This document shows positions 33,386 to 41,611 of a DNA stretch of 63,502 bases, one piece after another. The notes under the pieces were generated by a model. The model made no database searches. It was not told the DNA's origin and saw only the letters and a program-made list of their open reading frames with translations. The number at the start of each line of letters is the position of its first letter. The first letter of the stretch is position 1. A program made the translations under genes and the position numbers. Source of the DNA: JBEKZD01 sp050013395 (GTDB taxonomy: Bacteria > Verrucomicrobiota > Verrucomicrobiia > Palsa-1439); the NCBI GenBank assembly GCA_050013395.1, contig JBEKFI010000010.1, positions 1 to 63,502 on the forward strand, given 5' to 3'.

Positions 33386-33458
33386 AATCAGGTGGTAGTG
33401 CCGAGATGCGCCTGTTCTTTCCCGCCGGTACTTTTTTGCGTGAACATTGCCGCGTTGT

Positions 33459-33476
33459 CTGGCATACGTTTTGACC
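33459..33476 (+). promoter_or_regulatory. Weak sigma-54-like site before the antiporter gene
   Basis: CTGGCATACGTTTTGACC: good -24 (TGGCAT) but TTGA in place of TTGC at -12. It lies about 65 bases before ATG 33540. Confidence 0.3.
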
Positions 33477-33539
33477 GGGCGGCGCGGTTGCCGGTGTGTT
33501 CGCCCAAATACAAACGGAGAAACTAGGACTCGCGCAAAA

Positions 33540-35033
33540 ATGAGCGCTGCAATTGTTCCCTCCTTAACGTCGCTGGCCACGCCCGGAGCGTGGCTGGCGG
33601 TTGTGGGCACGCCGACCGAACCGCACCCGCTGATGGTATTGCCGTTCGTGCTGTTGCTGCTGGCCATCGCGCTGGTGCCATTCATCCACAAGCATCACTG
33701 GGAAAACCACTATCCGAAAGTGGCGATCGGGCTGGGACTGGTAACGGTGCTGTACTACGTCGCCGTGTTGCACAACGCGCCGCGCATGTTGACGAGCCTG
33801 GTGGAATACATGGGGTTCATGGCGCTGATTGGCTCGTTGTTTGTCATCGCCGGCGGCATTCACATCAAGATGACGGGGCGCTCGACTCCAATGGTCAACA
33901 CCGGGCTGCTCGCGTTGGGCGCGTTGCTCGCAAACCTTATCGGCACGACGGGCGCGTCGATGCTGCTCATTCGCCCGTTTCTGCGGATCAACAAGTATCG
34001 CGCCGCACCGTTTCAGGTCGTCTTCTTCATTTTCATCGTCAGCAACATCGGCGGGGCGCTCACGCCCATCGGCGATCCGCCGCTGTTTCTCGGATACCTG
34101 AAGGGCGTGCCTTTTTTCTGGCTGCTGCAAGTCCCACAAGTGGTGGTCTCGTGGCTGCTGTGTATCGGAGTGCTGCTGACGCTGTTTTTCATCATCGACT
34201 CGCGCGACTTCCAGAAACACAAAAAGGAGGTCAAGCGGCGCGCGGAAGACCGGGTGGAACTGGAGGGGACGCACAATTTCATCTGGTTGTTCGTCATTAT
34301 CGGCTTGGTGCTCGCGCAGAAGGCGGAATGGTTCAAGGAACTCGAACGCTGGCTGTTGTTTCGCGCGCTGGGAGAGGTGCTGGGCTGGGGCGCGACGAAG
34401 GCGGTCGAGAGTTTCGTTACGGTGGCAGTCGCCGGTTTGATGATCGCCACAGCGTACGCGGCCTATCGATTCAGCAACCAAGACGCGCTCTATGAAAACG
34501 AATTCAGTTTCGGCCCAGTCCGGGAGGTCGGTTTCCTGTTTGTTGGCATCTTTGCGACGATGGTGCCCGCGCTCGATCTTCTGGAAAAACACGCGGCCGG
34601 ACTCGGCATCAACACCGTCCGTCAATTCTTCTGGGGCAGCGGCGTGCTTTCCAGCGTGCTTGACAACGCGCCGACGTATCTCAACTTCCTGACAGCGGCG
34701 TTCGGCTTGCAGCATATGTCGCTGGAAAACCCGATTCACGTGCAGGCGCTGCTCAATCCCGATATCGTCAACCAGTATTCGCCGCGGCAGTTGGTTGATC
34801 TCGGCCTGCACAAGCTCGATCCGAAGGCATGGGAGTTAATTGTCGCTGTCTCGCTCGGCTCGGTCTTCTTCGGTGCGTGTACGTACATCGGCAACGGCCC
34901 GAATTTCATGGTCAAGAGCATCGCCGAGTCGAGCGGAGTGAAATGCCCCAGTTTTTTCGGCTATGTCGTGAAGTACACGTTGCCGATTCTGATCCCGTTG
35001 TTCGTGCTCGTCTCGTGGCTGCTGCTGCGGTGA
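33540..35033 (+). CDS. NhaD-type Na+/H+ antiporter
   Basis: A 497-residue ion-transporter-superfamily protein with about 12 membrane helices. Typical NhaD/UIT segments are NLIGTTGASMLLIRPFLRIN, NIGGALTPIGDPPLFLGYLKGVPFFW and, near the C-terminus, FGACTYIGNGPNFMVKSIAESSG. A charged cytoplasmic loop (about residues 220-245, RDFQKHKKEVKRRAEDRVELEG) separates the halves. ATG 33540 is chosen for a short hydrophobic start; the ribosome site is weak (TAGGAC). It would exchange Na+ (or Li+) for H+. Located between the ammonium genes and the GAF kinase, followed by the kinase after 65 bases, so it may be co-transcribed with it. Confidence 0.87.
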   Translation: MSAAIVPSLTSLATPGAWLAVVGTPTEPHPLMVLPFVLLLLAIALVPFIHKHHWENHYPKVAIGLGLVTVLYYVAVLHNAPRMLTSLVEYMGFMALIGSLFVIAGGIHIKMTGRSTPMVNTGLLALGALLANLIGTTGASMLLIRPFLRINKYRAAPFQVVFFIFIVSNIGGALTPIGDPPLFLGYLKGVPFFWLLQVPQVVVSWLLCIGVLLTLFFIIDSRDFQKHKKEVKRRAEDRVELEGTHNFIWLFVIIGLVLAQKAEWFKELERWLLFRALGEVLGWGATKAVESFVTVAVAGLMIATAYAAYRFSNQDALYENEFSFGPVREVGFLFVGIFATMVPALDLLEKHAAGLGINTVRQFFWGSGVLSSVLDNAPTYLNFLTAAFGLQHMSLENPIHVQALLNPDIVNQYSPRQLVDLGLHKLDPKAWELIVAVSLGSVFFGACTYIGNGPNFMVKSIAESSGVKCPSFFGYVVKYTLPILIPLFVLVSWLLLR

Positions 35034-35098
35034 CCACTCGATTGTCGGCCAGGTTCCGGGTTGACTTCCAGATGGATTGCCATTAGTGAGGCGACAAA

Positions 35099-36835
35099 AT
35101 GCGTTCGCGAAAACCTGCCATGAGCCGTACCACGAAGGAACGATTGGGACAGCCTGATCGGCTGCGCCGGTTCGAGTTGCTCGCCCGCGTCAGCAACGTC
35201 ATCAATTCCTCGCTTGAGCCGAAAACGGTTCTCAACCTAGTTCTCCGCGAAGCAGTGGACATCATGCACGCCACAAGCGGCTCGATCGTCCTTATCGACC
35301 CTCACACGCAGCTCCTCGAAATCGAAGTCGCCATCGGACTCAGCAAGGAAGCCCGGAAACTGAAGCTGGCCATCGGGCGCGGCGTGACGGGCTGGGTCGC
35401 CAAGACCGGCAAGCCGTTGCGCGTCCCCGACGTCACGGCCGATCCGCGCTATGTTTCCGTCCGCAAAGACATCCGCAGCGAGCTCGCCGTGCCGCTGCTC
35501 CTCGACGGCACGTTGATCGGCGTGCTCAACGTGGATTCCACGCGCAAGGACGCGTTCAGTGTGGAGGACGAGGAATTGCTCGTCGCGCTCGGGAATCAAG
35601 CCGCGCAGGTCATTCATAATTCCTGGCTGTACCAAACCGTCGCCCACAGTGCGCGGAAACTCGAGTCACTGTTCCGCATCGCGCAATCGATTATCTCTTC
35701 GCTGAATCTGGAGGAGATCCTGCACCGCATCACGGTCGATGCCTGCCAGCTCATGGAGACGAAAGTTTGCTCGCTCATGTTGCTCAGTCCGGGACGCGAC
35801 AAGCTCGACCTGTGCGCCTGCCACGGGGCCGGTCCAGATTATCTGAGCAAACCGCCGTTGAGCGTGGACGACAGTCTCATCGGCAACGTGGTCCGCCGCG
35901 GCAAACCGACGCAGGTCTACAACGTCCAAGAGCACGACGCCTATCGACACATCGAACTGGCCCGCAAGGAAGGGTTGGTGTCACTGCTGTCGGTGCCGAT
36001 GGTGGTCGGCGACACGATCATCGGCGCGCTCAGTGTGTACACAGGGCTGCCGTATCGTTACTCGACGCAGGACATCAATATTCTCTCGACGCTGGCCAAT
36101 CTCTCCGCCGTCGCCATCGAAAACGCGCGGTTGCACCAGAAAATGGTGGGAGTCGAGGAGCAATTGCGCCACAACGAGCGCCTGAGCACGCTCGGCCTTC
36201 TCTCCGCCGAGGTCGCCCACGAAATCCGCAATCCGCTGACGGTAATGAAAATGTTGTTTCATTCCCTCGACCTGAAGTTCCCGGCGTCGGACCCCCGGGC
36301 GCGCGATGCCGAGATCATGGCCGAGAAGATGGATCACTTGAACAAGATCATGGACCAATTGCTCGGCTACGCGCGCTCCAACGAGCCAACGTTCGAGTTG
36401 GCGGACATCAACGGGCTGCTCGAAGACGTGCTGCTGCTGACCCGGCACAAACTCAGCCAACAGAAGATCGTGCTGAAGACCGCGTTGGCCAAAGAACTGC
36501 CCAAGGTCCGCATCGACCGGGGCCAGATTGAACAAGCCTGCCTGAATCTGATTCTCAACGCCGCCGAAGCCATGCCGCGCGGCGGCATGCTGACAGTTTC
36601 CACCGCCCTTCATCCCTCATCCCTCATCCTTCTCATTTTCCAGGACACCGGTGTCGGCATGTCGCCGGAGAAACAGAAACAACTTTTCGAGCCGTTCCTG
36701 ACCACAAAGGCACATGGCACCGGCCTCGGCCTCGCCATCGTCCACAAAATCGTCGTCGACGCCCACCGTGGCCAGATCGAAGTCGAGAGCGCCCCGAAAA
36801 AGGGAACGACTTTCCGCCTCCTCCTGCCTGTATGA
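35099..36835 (+). CDS. GAF-domain sensor histidine kinase, NtrB-like
   Basis: A soluble 578-residue kinase with two GAF domains (about residues 25-170 and 190-340), a dimerisation/H-box HisKA domain (LLSAEVAHEIRNPLTVMKM, His in AHEIRNP as in NtrB) and a HATPase domain (N box CLNLILNAAEAMP, G1 DTGVGMSPEKQ, F box LFEPFLTTK, G2 GTGLGLAIVHKIV). No membrane helix. GTGAGG lies about 8 bases before ATG 35099. Between the N and G1 boxes three 7-bp CATCCCT-like units encode HPSSLILLIF. Being next to the amt/P-II cluster with sigma-54 promoters, it may signal nitrogen state, but no NtrC-type regulator is in the window. Confidence 0.9.
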   Translation: MRSRKPAMSRTTKERLGQPDRLRRFELLARVSNVINSSLEPKTVLNLVLREAVDIMHATSGSIVLIDPHTQLLEIEVAIGLSKEARKLKLAIGRGVTGWVAKTGKPLRVPDVTADPRYVSVRKDIRSELAVPLLLDGTLIGVLNVDSTRKDAFSVEDEELLVALGNQAAQVIHNSWLYQTVAHSARKLESLFRIAQSIISSLNLEEILHRITVDACQLMETKVCSLMLLSPGRDKLDLCACHGAGPDYLSKPPLSVDDSLIGNVVRRGKPTQVYNVQEHDAYRHIELARKEGLVSLLSVPMVVGDTIIGALSVYTGLPYRYSTQDINILSTLANLSAVAIENARLHQKMVGVEEQLRHNERLSTLGLLSAEVAHEIRNPLTVMKMLFHSLDLKFPASDPRARDAEIMAEKMDHLNKIMDQLLGYARSNEPTFELADINGLLEDVLLLTRHKLSQQKIVLKTALAKELPKVRIDRGQIEQACLNLILNAAEAMPRGGMLTVSTALHPSSLILLIFQDTGVGMSPEKQKQLFEPFLTTKAHGTGLGLAIVHKIVVDAHRGQIEVESAPKKGTTFRLLLPV

Positions 36836-37192
36836 AGAACCCGCCTCCGTCCCGCAGGCGCGGGACTGCGGCGGACAAGTCCGCACCGGTGAAGGCGCAA
36901 CAGCAATCAAAGCTCGGAAGCGCGGGCAGAGGACATCGGTTCTGCGTTGCAGGTGATCGGGCTAACGGCACTCAGCCCGATGCGGCTGACGGGCGGATAG
37001 CAGGATGAGCTTTCCCGACAGTTCGGGAAACGCCAGCGGGGGCGGAGACGCAACCACGAAAACGCAGAAAGGAAACAAAACCAAAAGCTGCGCTCCGCTC
37101 CGCGCTTTTAGGAAAAGAAATGAAAGACCCGTTTACCTAGCCCGGATTATTCACGAGACGCTCAAATCCGTAACAGTGCGTAACCGCGCGAA

Positions 37193-37258
37193 CCCTCACC
37201 CTGACCCTCTCCCTTGGAAAGGGAGAGGGGAAATCTCCTCGCCCCGCGTGCGGGGAGA
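37193..37258. repeat. Palindromic intergenic repeat CCCTCTCCC...GGGAGAGGG
   Basis: Contains CCCTCACCCTGACCCTCTCCC-TTGG-AAAGGGAGAGGGG and a second stem CTCGCCCCGCGTGCGGGGAGAGG. It belongs to the 510-base space 36836-37346, which also has a CCCGACAGTTCGGG stem at 37014-37027 and no convincing gene. Confidence 0.6.
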
Positions 37259-37346
37259 GGCAAAACTTCATGAATAAGTCAGGCCAAACAACTCGCTGGA
37301 GCTAACCACTACCCGCTGCGTGACTCGCGGCGGCTGAGCTTGACCG

Positions 37347-37460
37347 TTACAACGCCTGCAGTATCTCTTCCGGCACTTTTTAGATGCGGTCGATGCGCAG
37401 CTTTTGTGGGCCGCTTTCGCCGGCTGCTTCGACGACATCCCAGACATTCTTGTTGAGCAG
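37347..37460 (-). pseudogene. Dead copy of the 3' end of the greA-like gene
   Basis: Minus-strand codons read LLNKNVWDVVEAAGESGPQKLRIDRI, a stop (TAA), then KVPEEILQAL and a final stop. The intact gene at 38592-40739 ends LLNKRVGDTVEASGETGPQELRIDRI-E-KVSAEILQTL. Thus a C-terminal fragment of about 38 codons was duplicated about 1.2 kb away and has since acquired a Glu-to-stop change. The PadR gene and its membrane partner lie between fragment and parent. Confidence 0.8.
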
Positions 37461-37514
37461 CACCCGACTTGTCACGTTTGGCGTGATGTGCGTCGAGATC
37501 CATGTGCTATTGGC

Positions 37515-37847
37515 ATGATTCCGAAAGAACTTGTGGCGGCGTCTTCCGAGGCGCTGATTCTGTCTCTCCTCGCCAAAGGTGAGAGTTACGGGTACGCGAT
37601 CATTCAGGAGATCAAAACCCGCTCCGACGGACACCTGCAGTGGACCGACGGCATGCTGTATCCGGTGTTGCATCGGATGGAACACGAAGGCTGGATTAAA
37701 TCGCGGTGGGTGAAAATCGAGAACGGACGCAAGCGCAAATATTACTCGCTCAAGAAGGGCGGCAAGCGCGCGCTGGACGAGCAACGCAAACAATGGCTGA
37801 AAGTCCACGATGTCCTGACCCAGTTATGGAAGGAGCAATATGTTTAA
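37515..37847 (+). CDS. PadR-family transcriptional regulator
   Basis: A 110-residue winged-helix regulator. It begins MIPKELVAASSEALILSLLAKGESYGYAIIQEI, then SDGHLQWTDGMLYPVLHRMEHEGWIKSRW (recognition helix and wing) and RKRKYYSLKKGGKRAL, all classical PadR features; the short C-terminal helix is of the minimal PadR-s2 type. ATG 37515 is the first codon that fits the family N-terminus. It overlaps the membrane-protein gene by eight bases; such PadR/membrane pairs normally form one operon in which PadR represses its own transcription and senses small hydrophobic molecules. Confidence 0.92.
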   Translation: MIPKELVAASSEALILSLLAKGESYGYAIIQEIKTRSDGHLQWTDGMLYPVLHRMEHEGWIKSRWVKIENGRKRKYYSLKKGGKRALDEQRKQWLKVHDVLTQLWKEQYV

Positions 37848-38505
37848 TCTCGACAAAGCTGTCGCAGACTGGCGGCGGCAAATGGCCGCCGGTGGAATCA
37901 AGACGGCAGAAGTGCTCGACGAACTGGAAAGTCATCTGCGCGACGACGTGGAGCAGCAGATGCGGTCGGGGTCAAACGCGCAGCAGGCTTTCGAAGCTGC
38001 CGTCCAGCGGATCGGCCAAGCCGGCGCGCTCCAAGCGGAGTTCGCAAGGGCTGGCGGGACAAAGGAAGCGAGACGGTGGATACTGGTCGGAATGGTTTAT
38101 TCCACGGTCGCGAGTGTTTTTTCACTGGCGATGTTGCTCGGCCTTTTCGCCTGGAGCGGCGTGAGTGTGGCGGCGCGATTGTTCGGGTCGGCGGCGGTCG
38201 CAATCACGATTCTGTCTTTCTTTGGCTGGCGGTATGGCCACAGGTTTCTTCCTGTGATCCGCAACAAGCGTGTCAGGACGGCAGTCGAAATTGCATGCGG
38301 CCTGTCGGGTGCCGTTTGGATGGCGCTCTTCAGCACGCTCGTCGTGGCGCATTTCTTCGACACATGCGACCGCGTTGATGTACGTCGCGTGGTCCAGTTC
38401 GCGATTGTGTACCTGTGGGCAATGACCCTGATGGCAATTCTTGGCGGCGTCGCTTACGGGCTGGAAGAAGCCGCCCGCCGACAGACCACGACTGCTGGTT
38501 CTTGA
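37840..38505 (+). CDS. PadR-associated membrane protein
   Basis: 221 residues. The N-terminal soluble part (about 1-75) resembles the permease-prefix helix domain often coupled to PadR (AVADWRRQMAAGGIKTAEVLDELESHLRDDVEQQMRSG...AFEAAVQRIG). Four membrane helices follow (about 82-105, 110-128, 145-168 and 185-207). Translation is coupled to padR by an eight-base overlap. No transport or catalytic motif is visible; the role is probably regulatory or envelope related. The C-terminus is short and polar. Confidence 0.75.
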   Translation: MFNLDKAVADWRRQMAAGGIKTAEVLDELESHLRDDVEQQMRSGSNAQQAFEAAVQRIGQAGALQAEFARAGGTKEARRWILVGMVYSTVASVFSLAMLLGLFAWSGVSVAARLFGSAAVAITILSFFGWRYGHRFLPVIRNKRVRTAVEIACGLSGAVWMALFSTLVVAHFFDTCDRVDVRRVVQFAIVYLWAMTLMAILGGVAYGLEEAARRQTTTAGS

Positions 38506-38591
38506 AAAAACAGTTTCCGTCTGAATTCGCAGTCCATTCTGTTTGTCACCTACTTCATCAGAGGCATCACGTTCATCTCTTTACAGACTGG

Positions 38592-40739
38592 CTACAGCGT
38601 TTGCAGGATTTCGGCAGAAACTTTTTCGATGCGGTCGATGCGGAGCTCTTGCGGGCCGGTTTCGCCGCTGGCCTCGACGGTGTCGCCGACGCGTTTGTTG
38701 AGGAGAGTTTGGGCGAGAGCGGCGGGGTAGCTGATGATGCCACGGGCGGGGTCGCTGTCCCATGCGCCGAGGATGTGGTGGGTGTGTTGCTGGCTGGTGG
38801 CGGGATCGGTGACGGTGACGCTGGTGCCGATGCCGACGGTATCGGTTTTGGCGTCGGCGAAATCTTTTGCCTGGGCGCGGTAGAGGAGAATCTCCAGTTC
38901 GGCGCGGCGGCGCATGAGCAGCTTTTGCATGTCTTTGGCGGCCTTGTACTCAAAGTTCTCGCTGAGGTCACCGTAGCTGCGCGCTTGCGCAATCTCCTTG
39001 CTGTTTTGCGGGATTTTTTTTCGGATGATGTCGTCGAGTTCCGCTTGGCGCTTGTGATAGCTGGCCCACGAGACGATCAACGGCTGCTCCTTCACGGTCT
39101 TGGTGACGACGAATTCCTGTACGAACGGGAACTCTTTGATCAGCCGCGCCATCAGCGAACGGCGGTCGAGTTCGTCGAAGGCGGAACTGGCCATGAGCTG
39201 GCGCGCGATGCCGCGGACGGTCTCTGTGTCGGTGTTGGCGAGCAGGTCCACCAACAGCGACGCGTCGTCGAGCAGAAGGTCGTGGAGTTTCTTTGTCGAT
39301 TTGCCCGAACCTGATTCCAGCACGCTGAAGACGGCCAGCGCGAGCGGCACACTTTGCAGCGGCTGAAGCCAATCGGTCGAGGAGATGTTTTTGCAGATCC
39401 AGCAGAGTAGTTCTGGGTTGGCGCTCTGGTTCTGGACAAGTTGAGCGATCTGCACCGACGCTTGTGGGAGAAGATCGGCCATCTCGTCCAGGATTTTGGC
39501 GGAGAAATAATTGATGGTCTTCAGCAGGCGATCTGCTTGGGAGACTTTGAGGGCGGCCATCGCCCGTTTCTGGGCCGCGGCGCTCAGGTTCTCCAAGACG
39601 CCGGGCAGGTTTTCGATTCGGCCCAGGATTTCGGCCACAAGCTGCGGCGTATCCTCGGTCGGCGTGCGCTGGTGGGCGCGAAGTTCTTCGAGGAGAAGCG
39701 CGGCTTCGAGCCGTTCGGCTTGATAGCTGGCTTTGGTTTTGCCGATCGCGTCCAGCAGGCCATCCTGAAATTCTTGGAGCAACAGTTCCGGATCGCTGAT
39801 TTCGTCCAAGATCTTCAGGAACTGGCGCGCGATATTGGTCTTTTGCTTCAAGCTTGGCGCGGTCCGAAACGCTTCAAGAAGTTCGTCCTGCTGCGACACG
39901 GGCGCGGTGCGGAGGACGACGGGATCGGTCTTCTTGGCGGGCCAGACAAAGTGTGGATCGCGTTTGGCCAGTTTTCTTACGTTGTCCAACCATCTTCTCC
40001 AGTCGGCGGTTGGGATGACTGAGCCGGAAAGGATCGTTTCGAGTCGATCGGCTGTGACGGCGTGGTTGTAACCGACCAGCACGATGTGGAGAAGATCAAG
40101 TGGATCGTTGGCCGCCAGTTGCTTCAGACTGTCCATGTCGGTGATCTTGCGAACCTCGATATGGTCGGCGCTGACGGGCGTCAGACTTTCGGCGGCATAC
40201 GAGAGCTGCATGGCGTGGTCGGGATTGTGCGGGAACGCCACAACAATGCGGCTCAAGGTGGTGTCGAACGCTTTGACGCGACCGAAACCCCAGCTTTTAT
40301 GCTGACAAAACGCGCCGACACTGAGCGCCAAGAGTGTGTCTGCCTTGGTGATTGCAGCAGGCAGAGGCGAGCGTTCCAATTCTGCGATGCCCAGAATCGT
40401 TCTCAGACGCGGATCGGACTGGTAAATCTGCTGATACGCCTCGGTCAACTCGGCACGCAGCAGTTTATCATTCGGCTTGGCGGCTGCCTGTAACTTCAAT
40501 GCATAAAGCCATTCGTGAAGTTTGCCTGCTGACTTCAGATCGGGAACGAGAAGTGACGCCAACTCCGCAGCGGACGCGCCCTGCCCGACGTCGGCGAAGT
40601 CCTTGACGAGCAGCAGCAGAAACTCCGGCTGACCAGCCAGTTTCTCGGCCAACTCCAGCCACAATGTCTGGCCAGCTTCCCACTCGCCGCGAGCAAGCAA
40701 ATCCTTCAACTGCTGATGATAACCCTCAGTGGCAGCCAT
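38592..40739 (-). CDS. greA: GreA-type transcript cleavage factor with large N-terminal helical extension
   Basis: 715 residues against about 158 for ordinary GreA. The last 160 residues are a complete GreA: coiled coil with the acidic tip GDLSENFEYKAAKDMQ and the C-terminal FKBP-like domain (VTVTDPATSQQHTHHILG; ETGPQELRIDRIEKVSAEILQTL). About 550 N-terminal residues are all-helical without a recognised catalytic motif (WLYALKLQAAAKPNDKLLRAELTEAYQQI; LLEEFRT-like DELLEAFRTAPSL). An embedded SWGFGRVKAFD segment near residue 145 resembles a CarD/Tudor-like small beta module. Such long GreA forms occur in Verrucomicrobiota. ATG 40739 has no clear ribosome site. Likely rescues backtracked RNA polymerase; the extension may dock on polymerase or ribosome. 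Confidence 0.87.
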   Translation of the reverse strand: MAATEGYHQQLKDLLARGEWEAGQTLWLELAEKLAGQPEFLLLLVKDFADVGQGASAAELASLLVPDLKSAGKLHEWLYALKLQAAAKPNDKLLRAELTEAYQQIYQSDPRLRTILGIAELERSPLPAAITKADTLLALSVGAFCQHKSWGFGRVKAFDTTLSRIVVAFPHNPDHAMQLSYAAESLTPVSADHIEVRKITDMDSLKQLAANDPLDLLHIVLVGYNHAVTADRLETILSGSVIPTADWRRWLDNVRKLAKRDPHFVWPAKKTDPVVLRTAPVSQQDELLEAFRTAPSLKQKTNIARQFLKILDEISDPELLLQEFQDGLLDAIGKTKASYQAERLEAALLLEELRAHQRTPTEDTPQLVAEILGRIENLPGVLENLSAAAQKRAMAALKVSQADRLLKTINYFSAKILDEMADLLPQASVQIAQLVQNQSANPELLCWICKNISSTDWLQPLQSVPLALAVFSVLESGSGKSTKKLHDLLLDDASLLVDLLANTDTETVRGIARQLMASSAFDELDRRSLMARLIKEFPFVQEFVVTKTVKEQPLIVSWASYHKRQAELDDIIRKKIPQNSKEIAQARSYGDLSENFEYKAAKDMQKLLMRRRAELEILLYRAQAKDFADAKTDTVGIGTSVTVTDPATSQQHTHHILGAWDSDPARGIISYPAALAQTLLNKRVGDTVEASGETGPQELRIDRIEKVSAEILQTL

Positions 40740-40877
40740 AGCGCAAAAGGCCCGATTGTAATGGAGACGCGGCCATTGCCAAACTAAAAACGCCCCACAA
40801 TCTAGCGAGCGGATTTTTGCTGGGCAACCATAAGGGCGCGACCGATAACAGAGCCGCCGCCAAAACGCCGGTGCTTT

Positions 40878-40967
40878 GGAGTGCGCCGACTTGTCGGCGC
40901 TTTGTTGTTCGGCTGTTGTCGATCTGCGGTCAGAACACGGCAAAGCGGTGACAAGTCACCGCACGCC
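40878..40967. repeat. Paired-hairpin element of the GGAG type
   Basis: GGAG followed by stem GCGCCGACTTGTCGGCGC, a linker, then GCGGTGACAAGTCACCGC. Same two-hairpin plan as the GTAG elements, with GGAG at the left end. It fills most of the 230 bases between the greA-like and archease genes; nothing else is seen there. Confidence 0.6.
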
Positions 40968-40971
40968 AAGA

Positions 40972-41451
40972 CTACACGTCGAAAATCACCGTCGCGCGCC
41001 ACCGGCCGTCGGCTGTCTGCTCCACGCGCAACTGGTGATAGGTCACCGCTTTGATCTCTTCGTTGGTTTGAGAACGAGAGAAATCAATCGTGCCGCCGCT
41101 CAACGTCGCATGCAACTCAAATGTGGGAACGGCATCCTCGCCGCGATTCACCGTGCCCTTCGCGCCGGGGACGGCGCTCCCACAAACGGTGAGTGACGCA
41201 ATCTCATCAAAAAGAACGTGGTTGGCTTCGACTTCGTACAGCAGTTCCGCCAGCCAGTCGTGCAGCAAGTCCTCCAGCGATTCCGCCCGCAGTTCTATTG
41301 ACTTCTGAGTTCTGACCCCTGTCGTCTCCAGTTTCCCCAGCACCTCGTACATCGCCTGCGCGGCGTTGCTGAACAACTCCGGCAACGTCGCCCCGTAGAT
41401 GTGGACGCCGACATCGGCGGTGTGGTCGAAAAACTCGTAGGGTTTCGGCAT
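40972..41451 (-). CDS. Archease family protein
   Basis: 159-residue SHS2-fold protein; archeases activate the RNA ligase RtcB and the tRNA-splicing ligase complex. Diagnostic segments are the N-terminal FFDHTADVGVHIYGATLPELFSNAAQAMYEV, LLHDWLAELLYEVEANHVLFDE, and C-terminal EEIKAVTYHQLRVEQ with a final acidic FDV. A palindromic 61-bp element (41123-41183) adds about 20 residues (GSAVPGAKGTVNRGEDAVP) between strands, in frame. All conserved acidic residues are outside the insert. No rtcB is in the window. ATG 41451 fits the family start. Confidence 0.88.
   Translation of the reverse strand: MPKPYEFFDHTADVGVHIYGATLPELFSNAAQAMYEVLGKLETTGVRTQKSIELRAESLEDLLHDWLAELLYEVEANHVLFDEIASLTVCGSAVPGAKGTVNRGEDAVPTFELHATLSGGTIDFSRSQTNEEIKAVTYHQLRVEQTADGRWRATVIFDV
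41123..41183. repeat. Palindromic element inserted in frame in the archease gene
   Basis: Bounded by GTGGGA and TCCCAC (6-bp terminal inverted repeat), with inner stems CGGCATCCTCGCCG and CGCCGGGGACGGCG. Related outer ends occur at 43652 (CGCTCCCACGAACGG) and 43422. It encodes an Ala/Gly/Pro-rich loop when read with the archease frame. Confidence 0.7.
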
Positions 41452-41513
41452 CGACCCGATTCTGACCTACTTTTCGGCTTCTGACCACTTCGCTTTTTAT
41501 GTCTCGGTTCGTT

Positions 41514-41611
41514 GTAGCTGCGCTTCTATGAAGCGCAGGCCATGGCGATACGTGCGCGGGATTGGCGCTTCGTTCACCCCGAAAGCTTTCGGGGCAGGGA
41601 AGCGCCGCTAC
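41514..41611. repeat. GTAG...CTAC element with nested hairpin, 98 bp
   Basis: GTAG, stem CTGCGCTTCTATGAAGCGCAG, linker, then a right arm GGCGCTTC...GAAGCGCC whose loop holds a second palindrome CCCCGAAAGCTTTCGGGG. The terminal CTAC (41608-41611) contains the stop codon of rlmN on the minus strand. Confidence 0.8.

Noticed and set aside
33564..34811. 415-codon minus-strand frame
   Set aside because: Mirror of the NhaD-like antiporter gene; Arg/Gln/His-rich composition.
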